From contig DCDU01000032.1 in the NCBI GenBank assembly GCA_002316585.1, positions 2,946 through 19,039 of the forward strand: 16,094 bases of DNA. The letters run 5' to 3'. Position numbers and translations under genes: made by a program. This stretch comes from Firmicutes bacterium UBA1047 (lineage in GTDB: Bacteria; Bacillota; Clostridia; Tissierellales; Sedimentibacteraceae). A model generated the notes under the pieces. It made no database searches. It was not told the origin of the DNA and saw nothing but the letters and a program-made list of their open reading frames with translations. Each line of letters begins with the position of its first letter. The stretch's first letter is position 1. Shown one piece after another: positions 6,765 to 13,769 of the stretch.

Positions 6765-8067
6765 AAAACTCCGTATAAAATTCACCCTCATATATATTTT
6801 GACCACGTGCATAATATTAGTCTGCTTTTTCGCATGGTACATGCATATGTCGGAAACCCAGCTTAAAAATCAAAGCAGCATAACATTTCAAAATAACATC
6901 AACTCAATCGTCTATAAGCTTCAAAGCGGCAAGGTCATAGACAATACGTGGCTTTCTCAAATGGAGGTCGGAAACATGCTCATAATTCATATAGAAGACA
7001 ACCAAATCCCCCTCCTGTTCAGGGGCGCTTTCAAAACCGGCTTAAAGAGAGAGCTCCTTGTTGAAAAGACTCAGAATACAGCATTTAAAAAACACAATTT
7101 TGATATTAAGCTGCCGCCGCGGTCGTCCATAGATGTAAGCAGCGTAACCTTTGAAATTACCGGAGAAGACAATGAACCTTACCAAGCTGCGGCTGTGATA
7201 ATACCATCCTCGAACGGGTGGCAGAGCCTCACTTTGCTAAGGGATTTAAGTATGCAGAAATCGGATATGCTGCAAAGCCGCATCAATTTTTTTGCCGCGA
7301 TAACGGTTGTAATGATATCATTGTCCGCATTCGGATGGTGGTTTGCGGGAAAAGCCATACAGCCGATTGAAGTTAGCGGGAGGCAGCAGACGGAATTTGT
7401 GGCAGCCGCTTCCCACGAGCTCAGGTCTCCCCTGACCGTTCTGGGCGTATGCGTCTCCGCATTTGAAATAAGCGGAACCGAGAATGAAAAAAGGAGATTT
7501 TTAAACACCATTAAAAATGAGTGCAAAAGAATGTCACGGCTTGTGGATGACCTGCTCTTGCTTGCCGGCTCCGATTCAGGAAATTGGTCCTTCCGGGCAG
7601 AGAAGATTGAGCCGGACACACTTATTATAAATACCTACGAAGCCTATGAGGAAATGGTCAAGACAAAGAATCAGTCTTTGATGTTGGAACTGCCTCATGA
7701 GCCGCTCCCTGTCATAAAAGGTGATTATCAAAGGCTCAGTCAGGCACTTTGCTGTCTCTTGGACAACGCAATATATTATTCGGAGCCTGGAGGGAAAATT
7801 ATTTTGGGAGCTTGCAAAGTCAAGCGTACCCTGCTCATTTACATTGCCGACAACGGAAAGGGAATACCGGACGAATACAAGGAGAAGGTATTTGAAAGAT
7901 TTTACAGAATGGATTCCTCCCGCAGCAAAAAAGAGCATTACGGTCTGGGTCTCAGTGTGACAAAGGAAATCATAAGACTGCACCGGGGGAAGATTTATGT
8001 AAAGGATACGAAGGGCGGCGGCAGCACCTTCATTATGGAGCTGCCTTTAATAATAAGCCGCGGTTAA
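6757..8067 (+). CDS. Membrane sensor histidine kinase
   Basis: A 436-residue kinase, partner of the upstream regulator (8-bp overlap, ATGCTTAA). It has one transmembrane helix at about 9-28, an extracytoplasmic sensor region of about 145 residues (30-176), and a second helix at about 177-197. The phospho-accepting H220 is in FVAAASHELRSPLTVL, followed by the HisKA helices. The ATPase domain has an N box with N337 (LLDNAIYYSEPGGK), G1 DNGKGIP (365-371), F box VFERFYR (378-384) and G2 GLGLS (396-400). Only about 22 residues separate the second helix from H220, so there is no full HAMP domain, only an AIQPIE remnant. The sensor region matches no domain I recognise. Context suggests that it senses the substrate or stress handled by the divergent transport operon. 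Confidence 0.93.
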   Translation: MLKKLRIKFTLIYILTTCIILVCFFAWYMHMSETQLKNQSSITFQNNINSIVYKLQSGKVIDNTWLSQMEVGNMLIIHIEDNQIPLLFRGAFKTGLKRELLVEKTQNTAFKKHNFDIKLPPRSSIDVSSVTFEITGEDNEPYQAAAVIIPSSNGWQSLTLLRDLSMQKSDMLQSRINFFAAITVVMISLSAFGWWFAGKAIQPIEVSGRQQTEFVAAASHELRSPLTVLGVCVSAFEISGTENEKRRFLNTIKNECKRMSRLVDDLLLLAGSDSGNWSFRAEKIEPDTLIINTYEAYEEMVKTKNQSLMLELPHEPLPVIKGDYQRLSQALCCLLDNAIYYSEPGGKIILGACKVKRTLLIYIADNGKGIPDEYKEKVFERFYRMDSSRSKKEHYGLGLSVTKEIIRLHRGKIYVKDTKGGGSTFIMELPLIISRG

Positions 8068-8160
8068 TCTATCAGTCTGTCTAAAACTGAAAAATTAATT
8101 AAAACGAAAGATTAGCTTTGATTTTTTATACCGGATATTTACTTAATATGTGAAATCTGC

Positions 8161-9357
8161 TTATTTTATTTTTAAATCATTAATATATGTAGAAACATAA
8201 TTTTTATCAACTGTTACAACGGCAAAATAAGTTTCATTTATTTTTTTGATTTCGCTTTCTATTAAATCTACAAGTTCCGATGAATGTAATTCATAATCCA
8301 CAGGAACGACCACGTCAAATATTAGATTGGTATGGGTTTCTCCCTTAACAACTCTAAAATCATGCATTGTAAGTTTTTCGTCAACTGACCTTATAATCTT
8401 TTCCGTCATGCTCCTCAGTGCATTTATTTCCTTATCGTCTGTAATTATGGGATCTAAATGAATTACAAGGTTAATATTTAAATCCTTTGCAAAATCTCTT
8501 TCTATATTGTCAATCAAATCGTGAGATTTCAATATATCTTCCTTTGCATCTACTTCCGCATGTACTGTTGCAAAGTATTTGTTAGGTCCGTAATTATGCA
8601 CCACTAAGTCATGGATATTTATTATTCCCTCATAAGATAAAATTTTACTCTCTATTGATTCAACAAATTCTTCACCGGGCATTTCTCCAAGTATAGGATT
8701 TAATATATCCCTTAATATATCAAATCCCGAATACAAAATAAACAATGCGACTAATAAACCTGCATACCCGTCAATCTCATAACCCGTAAACCTTGATATA
8801 AATACGGATAAAAGCACAACAGCCGTTGCAGCTACATCATTCCTTGAATCTGCTCCCGCAGCCTTAATTGTTGCGGATGAAATTTTACAGCCAAGTTTAT
8901 TATAAAAAGAACTGAGCCATAATTTTACCAATATGGAAATGATGAGCACAGCCGTCATTTCCACGGAAAAAACTGTTTTTACGGGATTTATGATTTTATT
9001 GTAGGATGATTTAATAAGCTCAACACCAACCAAAAGAACGGCAGTTCCCAAAATAAGACCCGTGAGATATTCCATCCTTGCATGACCGAAGGGATGGTTT
9101 TTGTCAGCAGGCTTGCCGGATATTTTAAACCCTATAAGAGTTATTACGGAGGACGCTCCATCGGATAAATTATTTATTCCATCAGCCAAAACAGAAACAC
9201 TGTTAAACAATATTCCTGTTATAATTTTGCTTATGCTTAACAAAGCATTTGTAATTATACCCGTAATGCTTGAAATCGTGCCGTAGGATTCCCTTACCTT
9301 CGAATCATTGACATCCTCATAATTTTTAATAAACTTTTTAATAATAAAATTAGTCAT
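8161..9357 (-). CDS. Cation diffusion facilitator, probable manganese exporter
   Basis: A 398-residue CDF-family metal/proton antiporter. The membrane part (about 28-220) includes the family signature HPFGHARMEYL (88-98). The metal-site helices read N62xxxD66 in helix 2 (INNLSD) and D170xxxD174 in helix 5 (GADSRND). Zinc exporters usually have H/DxxxD at these places, while Asn plus DxxxD is the manganese-type set described for MntE-like proteins, so Mn(II) efflux is the best guess. The cytoplasmic tail is about twice the usual length and seems to be a tandem dimer domain: IHDLVVHNYG (248-257) and MHDFRVVKGE (331-340) start similar units. The ATG overlaps the ABC-F stop by 8 bp (ATGACTAA) with GAGG upstream, so translation is likely coupled. 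Family assignment is firm; metal choice is inference. Confidence 0.9.
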   Translation of the reverse strand: MTNFIIKKFIKNYEDVNDSKVRESYGTISSITGIITNALLSISKIITGILFNSVSVLADGINNLSDGASSVITLIGFKISGKPADKNHPFGHARMEYLTGLILGTAVLLVGVELIKSSYNKIINPVKTVFSVEMTAVLIISILVKLWLSSFYNKLGCKISSATIKAAGADSRNDVAATAVVLLSVFISRFTGYEIDGYAGLLVALFILYSGFDILRDILNPILGEMPGEEFVESIESKILSYEGIINIHDLVVHNYGPNKYFATVHAEVDAKEDILKSHDLIDNIERDFAKDLNINLVIHLDPIITDDKEINALRSMTEKIIRSVDEKLTMHDFRVVKGETHTNLIFDVVVPVDYELHSSELVDLIESEIKKINETYFAVVTVDKNYVSTYINDLKIK

Positions 9358-11266
9358 TGCATTCCTCTATTAAATACAGCTTTTTATATAATTCTTCGAT
9401 TTCCGCTTTTAAATTATTATATTCATTATATTTTTTATTATATTCATCTAAATTCAATCCATGCGAATTAATATTTAATAACCCTTCAAGCTTAATTATC
9501 TTGTCTTCCGTATCAAGTATGTCGCCTTCTAACTTTTCTAAGTCTCTTTTTGCTTTTTCCTTGTTTCTTATCTCTTCTTTTTTTCTTTGATATTCTTTTC
9601 TTCCTATAGGAACAGCTTTATTTTGTCCGGATGCCTTCCGACTCTCCGTCAGTCTTTGCTTTTCCTGCTTATAACCTTCATAATCAAAATCATACATTTT
9701 AAAGGATTTGTTTTCTATTTCTCCGATACAGGTGGCTATTTTGTCAACAAAATATCTGTCATGAGATACGAAAAGAATTGTTCCCCCGTAATTAATGAGA
9801 TTTTCCTCCAATATTTCTCTGGATTCGATATCCAAATGATTGGTGGGCTCATCAAGAATTAAGGTGTTCACCTTTTCATAAATCAGCATCCCTAACTTAA
9901 GTCTTGATTTTTCTCCCCCTGACAATGTACTGATATGTTTAAAAACATCCTCCCCCGTAAACAAAATCTTAGCTAATTCTTTTCTTGCTTCACTGACAGA
10001 TATTCCATAGTGATATGAAAAGTAATCAACTATTGAAACGTCCTCTCTGTCAAAGCTCACTTCCTGGGGAAGATAACCGATTTTAACGTTGGAGCCCAAC
10101 TTAACAAATCCGCGCTCGCTTGATATTTCATTTAGTATTATTTTCAAAATTGTTGATTTCCCTGTTCCGTTTTCTCCTAAGATACACATTGAATCCTTAT
10201 AAAATAACGTAAAGCTTAAATTACTGAATAATTTTTTCAAACCGAATTTTTTACTTATATTGTTTACTGTAATTACTTCCTTGCCGGTTCTAATTACTCC
10301 TTTAATGTCAAAATCAGATGTTTTTTTATCCACTATGGGTTTTTTGATTAATTCAATTTTTTCAAGTCTTTTTTCTAACTCTTTTGCCCTTTTGTACATT
10401 TTATCGCTGTCCCGCATTTCACCCCAAATGCGGTATCTTTGAATCTGCTCTTCCATCTTCTTGATTTTTTTCTGCTGGTTTTCATATTCCTTCATTGCCT
10501 GCAGGAAGCGAAGCTCTTTTTCAGTTGCATATTTTGTATAATTACCATAGTAAACTTGTACTCCGTCACTTTCAAGCTCAATAATTTTGTTTGCAACCCT
10601 GTCAAGGAAGTACCTGTCATGGGAAACAATGACCATAGTTCCCTCATAAGAATTCAAGTATTCTTCAAGCCATTCCACAGATTTAATGTCCAAGTGATTT
10701 GATGGTTCATCCAAAAGTAAAAGTTCAGGCTCTTCCAAGAGTATTTTGCCTAAAATCACTCTTGTCTTTTCGCCGCCGCTCAATAAATTAAACTTTCTTT
10801 TCTGCATTTCTTCATTTATTTCAAGGCCATTCATAATTTTGTTGATTTTCTCATTAATATTGTACCCGCCCGATATTTCATAAAGCTCATGTATTTCGCC
10901 GTATCTTTTTACTGCTGCGCTAAGCTCTTCTTCGGACAAAAATTCAAAAGTCTTTTCAAGCTGCTCCATTTGAAGCTTTATTTCATGAACCTTTTCAAAT
11001 GCTTTATTTAAAATATCTATAACCGTATTTTCATCTTCATAGTTTGGTATCTGCTCCAAATATCCTACGGTAAGTCCTTTTCGTTTATGTACCTGACCTG
11101 CATAATCTTCGAAACCTGCCAATATCTTCATTAATGTAGTCTTACCTGTTCCGTTTCGTCCGATTAAAGCAACCTTATCCTTTGTTTTAACATCAAAGGT
11201 TACATTTTCAAATATTTTATCCGCACCGTACATTTTGCATAAATTATTAATACCTATTTCAATCAT
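9350..11266 (-). CDS. ABC-F family ATPase (ribosome-associated, YdiF/Uup-like)
   Basis: A 638-residue soluble protein with two ABC domains in tandem and no membrane helices. Domain 1 has Walker A GRNGTGKT (36-43), signature LSGGEKTR (about 161-168) and Walker B LLLLDEPSNHLD. Domain 2 has GENGTGKS (about 363-370), LSGGEKSR (about 447-454) and LILDEPTNHLD. The charged helical linker between them (about 245-310) is the P-site tRNA interaction motif. A lysine/glutamate-rich coiled-coil tail (about 535-635) resembles the C-terminal extension of Uup/YdiF-type members. ABC-F proteins act on the ribosome, some as housekeeping translation factors and others protecting it from antibiotics; motifs alone do not separate these. 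The start has GAGGTG seven bases upstream and follows an unusual leader. It overlaps the CDF gene downstream. Confidence 0.92.
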   Translation of the reverse strand: MIEIGINNLCKMYGADKIFENVTFDVKTKDKVALIGRNGTGKTTLMKILAGFEDYAGQVHKRKGLTVGYLEQIPNYEDENTVIDILNKAFEKVHEIKLQMEQLEKTFEFLSEEELSAAVKRYGEIHELYEISGGYNINEKINKIMNGLEINEEMQKRKFNLLSGGEKTRVILGKILLEEPELLLLDEPSNHLDIKSVEWLEEYLNSYEGTMVIVSHDRYFLDRVANKIIELESDGVQVYYGNYTKYATEKELRFLQAMKEYENQQKKIKKMEEQIQRYRIWGEMRDSDKMYKRAKELEKRLEKIELIKKPIVDKKTSDFDIKGVIRTGKEVITVNNISKKFGLKKLFSNLSFTLFYKDSMCILGENGTGKSTILKIILNEISSERGFVKLGSNVKIGYLPQEVSFDREDVSIVDYFSYHYGISVSEARKELAKILFTGEDVFKHISTLSGGEKSRLKLGMLIYEKVNTLILDEPTNHLDIESREILEENLINYGGTILFVSHDRYFVDKIATCIGEIENKSFKMYDFDYEGYKQEKQRLTESRKASGQNKAVPIGRKEYQRKKEEIRNKEKAKRDLEKLEGDILDTEDKIIKLEGLLNINSHGLNLDEYNKKYNEYNNLKAEIEELYKKLYLIEECND

Positions 11267-11378
11267 TTAATTCACCTCTTTGGGGACATTCCTTCAATGC
11301 TATCTTACAAAGACTTGCCTCCATTGGGGGTGTGTCTCCATTCCTCTAATAATAAAATACCCCGGAAACATTTCCACA

Positions 11379-11412
11379 AGTATAAACTACTATATTATAA
11401 TATTTTTGTCAA
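11379..11412 (-). promoter_or_regulatory. Possible promoter for the ABC-F/CDF genes
   Basis: Minus-strand TTGACA lies at 11412 to 11407. At 17 bp it faces a weak -10 (TAGTTT), and a better hexamer TATACT lies 22 bp away. A perfect TATAAT at 8 bp is too close to TTGACA. The area is promoter-like, but the exact -10 is unclear. Confidence 0.35.
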
Positions 11413-11522
11413 ATTATTAATCCTTCTTTTTTTCAGCCATTATTGCGAAACTACGGGGTTTCCATAAACATGCATATTAAAAATATGGAAAAACTCCTTA
11501 TCGGTAATTTGAGCTATAAATA

Positions 11523-11552
11523 AAAGATTTGCGGTTTTTGTCACAAATCTTT
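11523..11552 (-). terminator. Probable intrinsic terminator after coaX
   Basis: On the minus strand AAAGATTTG and CAAATCTTT form a perfect 9-bp stem around a 12-base loop, starting 14 bases after the coaX stop and followed by a T-rich run (TATTTAT). The stem is AT-rich, so termination may be partial. Confidence 0.55.
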
Positions 11553-11565
11553 ATTGGTTTTATAT

Positions 11566-12339
11566 TTACTTTTTATAATTTTTGTCGTGAATTATTTTTA
11601 AGCCTTTAAATAAAAGCAGCGAATCAAATATGTCAATTTTGGAAGTTTCATCAGCTATAAGTCTGCCTAATCCTCCTGTTGCAACAACCTTCATACTTTC
11701 ATTGCCCAATTCTTCCTTTATTTTTTTTACAATGTATTCAACTTGTCCTATATACCCGTAGACTAACCCTGCCTGCATGCTTGTTACAGTGTTCCTTGCA
11801 AGTATTGAATCGGGTTTTTTGATTTCAATCTTTGGAAGCTGGGCAGTTTTTTGCCACAGTGCATCCGCAGAAATCTGGATGCCGGGAGATGTGATACCGT
11901 ATTTGAATTCTCCCTTTTCACTTACAACATCGTAGGTTGTTGCTGTTCCAAAATCTATAACTATTAAAGGTCCTCCGTATAAATCATATGCCGCTACAAG
12001 TCCAACAATCCTGTCAGCTCCTACCTCACGAGGGTTATCATTCATTATAGTAATTCCGGTTTTAACTCCGGGACCCACAACGATTGTTTCTATGTTAAAA
12101 AACTTTTTTAAGGCATTTTCAAAGGAATACATTACATTAGGCACAACCGATGAAACTATTGCGCTGTTTATATTATGATAATCTATATTATTGTATTTCA
12201 ATAGATTTAATATAAAAATACCGTATTCATCAGATGTCTTTTCATTTTTTGTAACCATCCTCCAATTTCCGATAAGTTCATTACCCTTATAAACACCTAT
12301 GACTATATTTGTATTGCCTATATCAACAACTAAAATCAT
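11566..12339 (-). CDS. coaX: Type III pantothenate kinase
   Basis: A 257-residue enzyme that phosphorylates pantothenate with ATP, the first step of coenzyme A synthesis. It is of the ASKHA fold and is a typical length for CoaX. Motifs: phosphate-1 loop DIGNTNIVIG (6-15), the GADR motif (107-110) with the conserved Asp used as catalytic base in characterised relatives, phosphate-2 loop VIDFGTATT (127-135), ITSPGIQIS (149-157) and a C-terminal VVATGGLG adenosine-site loop. The start MILVVDIGNTN is the expected N-terminus, with AGAGGAG upstream. It lies 16 bp after the ECF S component gene, so the two form a pantothenate uptake-and-trapping operon. CoaX enzymes are generally not feedback-inhibited by CoA, so control is more likely at expression. 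Confidence 0.96.
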   Translation of the reverse strand: MILVVDIGNTNIVIGVYKGNELIGNWRMVTKNEKTSDEYGIFILNLLKYNNIDYHNINSAIVSSVVPNVMYSFENALKKFFNIETIVVGPGVKTGITIMNDNPREVGADRIVGLVAAYDLYGGPLIVIDFGTATTYDVVSEKGEFKYGITSPGIQISADALWQKTAQLPKIEIKKPDSILARNTVTSMQAGLVYGYIGQVEYIVKKIKEELGNESMKVVATGGLGRLIADETSKIDIFDSLLLFKGLKIIHDKNYKK

Positions 12340-12355
12340 ATATTTTCTCCTCTTA

Positions 12356-12937
12356 TCATCTTACCTTATCGTAAACGCTGACTACAGCCGAAGTTCCTAT
12401 CCCCGCAACGGTGCTTTCTATTAAAGCGCTTGTTGTAACAAGAAATACGGCAAAGGCTGCAAAAGTTGTACCTATACCAAATTCGGTGCTTATGGCTACA
12501 ACCCTGTCACTATAAATAATATACAGCATTAAAATTACCAACCCTGTGTTCGTCAATGCTCCCGATGCTCCTGCAATTAATAAAGAAACAGTCTTTGATT
12601 TAATTATTTTTTTAAACAAAATATTTACATAATAGGGTACTATCCCTATAAAAATTCTCGGCAAAATTGACACCAACGGATTTAAAAACAGATAATCTAA
12701 AGGTGATGCCGGATAAAATAATGCCCGAAGTAATGTAACTGTTCCGGACAGTGCTCCCATCAATGCACCAGTCTTAGGTCCGTATATAATACTTGTTATA
12801 ATGGTTGGTAAAAAAATCAAGAGTGCCATTGATGCAGATGTTGTCGGAATTACCGTCAAAGCAACAAAAACGATTGTAAGCGACAGCATAACTCCTAAAA
12901 AAGTGAGTTTGCGTGTTTTAAGATTTGTGTTATTCAT
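12356..12937 (-). CDS. ECF transporter S component, probably pantothenate-specific (PanT-like)
   Basis: A 193-residue integral membrane protein with about six hydrophobic helices. After a short basic N-terminus, the first helix (about 10-30) is followed by small-residue-rich helices including GPKTGALMGALSGTVTLLRA (about 53-72), typical of ECF S components such as RibU and PanT. S components capture one vitamin and use a shared EcfA/A'/T energy module encoded elsewhere in the genome. Specificity is inferred from the pantothenate kinase gene 16 bp downstream; the sequence alone would only support 'ECF S component'. AGGAGG stands five bases before the ATG. Confidence 0.8.
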   Translation of the reverse strand: MNNTNLKTRKLTFLGVMLSLTIVFVALTVIPTTSASMALLIFLPTIITSIIYGPKTGALMGALSGTVTLLRALFYPASPLDYLFLNPLVSILPRIFIGIVPYYVNILFKKIIKSKTVSLLIAGASGALTNTGLVILMLYIIYSDRVVAISTEFGIGTTFAAFAVFLVTTSALIESTVAGIGTSAVVSVYDKVR

Positions 12938-12992
12938 TTTTCCTCCTGTTCTCGTTCTAACTTACCTTAGATACAAGACAATTTTTGAATGT

Positions 12993-12998
12993 ATTATA
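12993..12998 (-). promoter_or_regulatory. Probable -10 element for the ECF S component/coaX operon
   Basis: A perfect TATAAT on the minus strand, preceded by TGTGT. No clear -35 is visible 17 bp upstream, where the DNA is only A/T-rich. It lies 56 bases before the ATG. The short AT-rich leader shows no recognisable riboswitch. Confidence 0.5.
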
Positions 12999-13051
12999 AC
13001 ACAAATTTTTAAAAATAAAAGAATTCTATAAAAATTTTACATAAATTTTAC

Positions 13052-13582
13052 TTAATCCTTTCTCAGCTCATCAACAGCCTTGGTTGTAATCTGACTTCTG
13101 TCTAAATTTAACAGCCTTATTGCTTTTTCCAATTCCTTTTCAGAGGGAACTTCTATCTCAAGATAAGGTTTTGAATATGTTTGTTCATCCCATGTATCTA
13201 TTTCAAACAATATGTTTTCATACATGTATGATCTGCGGTGTTTATAACCGGGTCTTTTTTGTTTATAACCTAATAATTCAATTATTTTAGATGCACTTTC
13301 CCAATCGGAAAGGTCGGTATCAATTTCTTCATTAACTCTGAGAGAATCTCTTTTGATGCTTCTTTTGAATGTCATGGTGCTTTTAGTTTCGCCTGAAAGA
13401 TTATTTTTTGTTATTCTAATTCTCAAATAACCCATGTATTTTCTCTTTAAAAAATAATCGTCGGTATCAAATCTGTAGTTTATCTGATTTTCGTCTTTGA
13501 CAAGAACAGCTCCCAAATCTATAAGCTTCTTTTCGATTTCATCTTTGTCAATATTTAAAACCTTTACTTCCCTCTCTCTCAT
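13052..13582 (-). CDS. CYTH-domain protein (class IV adenylate cyclase/triphosphatase-like)
   Basis: A 176-residue soluble protein of the CYTH (triphosphate tunnel) fold. It opens with the diagnostic ExExK motif (E3, E5, K7 in MREREVKV). It then shows the alternating charged strands that line the tunnel: YLRIRITK, TMTFKR, VNEEID, FEIDTWDE and YLEIEVPSE. Family members hydrolyse or cyclise triphosphate substrates (inorganic triphosphate, thiamine triphosphate, or ATP to cAMP) with divalent metals. Most bacterial members tested are triphosphatases, and the substrate here cannot be read. It seems to stand alone: it has its own -10-like TATAAT on the minus strand at 13613-13608 and GGAGG five bases before the ATG. 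The next gene downstream has its own promoter. Confidence 0.88.
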   Translation of the reverse strand: MREREVKVLNIDKDEIEKKLIDLGAVLVKDENQINYRFDTDDYFLKRKYMGYLRIRITKNNLSGETKSTMTFKRSIKRDSLRVNEEIDTDLSDWESASKIIELLGYKQKRPGYKHRRSYMYENILFEIDTWDEQTYSKPYLEIEVPSEKELEKAIRLLNLDRSQITTKAVDELRKD

Positions 13583-13607
13583 TTTACCCTCCGCCTATAT
13601 TTATGTA

Positions 13608-13613
13608 ATTATA
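13608..13613 (-). promoter_or_regulatory. Probable -10 element for the CYTH gene
   Basis: TATAAT on the minus strand, 25 bases before the CYTH ATG, which implies a very short leader. No -35 of normal quality is visible at 17 bp. Confidence 0.4.
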
Positions 13614-13685
13614 ACATAATGTTAGGCAAATATAAATATATTTTAAGTTTTTTTGCATTGCCCGGGAAAAATCAACTTCATTGCA

Positions 13686-13728
13686 ATAAAAAAGAAGCTG
13701 ACTATAAAGATATGAAATAGACAGCTTC
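13686..13728 (-). terminator. Intrinsic terminator after the lipoprotein gene
   Basis: On the minus strand GAAGCTG pairs with CAGCTTC (7 bp). After one T-T mismatch, CTAT pairs with ATAG around an 11-base loop, and a run of six T bases then TATT follows at once. It begins 41 bases past the lipoprotein stop at 13770. This is the clearest terminator in the window. Confidence 0.85.
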
Positions 13729-13769
13729 CCATATTAAAGTAATATTAATTATATTTATTCCGACAGGGC

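Larger units (their letters stand above)
11267..11565 (-). other. Leader region upstream of the ABC-F gene
   Basis: This 299-bp gap separates coaX from the ABC-F gene. From right to left it holds the coaX terminator hairpin, a second inverted repeat (TTTCCATA 11459-11466 with TATGGAAA 11484-11491), a possible promoter, and an approximately 110-base leader. The leader contains two short open frames: 13 codons from ATG at 11341 to a stop at 11300, and 21 codons from ATG at 11324 whose TGA (11261-11259) lies just inside the ABC-F start (ATGATTGA). Neither has a convincing ribosome binding site. I recognise no known riboswitch consensus. Confidence 0.5.

Noticed and set aside
7179-7983. Overlapping antisense open frames of 146 and 135 codons opposite the kinase gene
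   Set aside because: They lie wholly within the kinase, whose full set of motifs is intact on the plus strand. The antisense translations show no recognisable domain and have no ribosome binding sites.
8068-8160. Possible terminator after the kinase gene (AAAG, loop, CTTT, then GATTTTTT near 8105-8128)
   Set aside because: The stem is only 4 bp and AT-rich. A T-run follows, but I cannot support it as a terminator. The 93-bp gap must still stop converging transcripts by some means.
9357-10702. Several plus-strand frames of 60-91 codons opposite the ABC-F gene
   Set aside because: They are rich in Phe, Leu and Ser, as expected from the reverse strand of an AT-rich, Lys/Glu-rich gene, and the minus-strand gene is complete.
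11281-11380. A yybP-ykoY-type manganese riboswitch in the ABC-F/CDF leader, suggested by the probable Mn exporter downstream
   Set aside because: I searched by eye for the conserved core of that class and did not find it. The GGGG/CCCC pairs present do not fit its layout.
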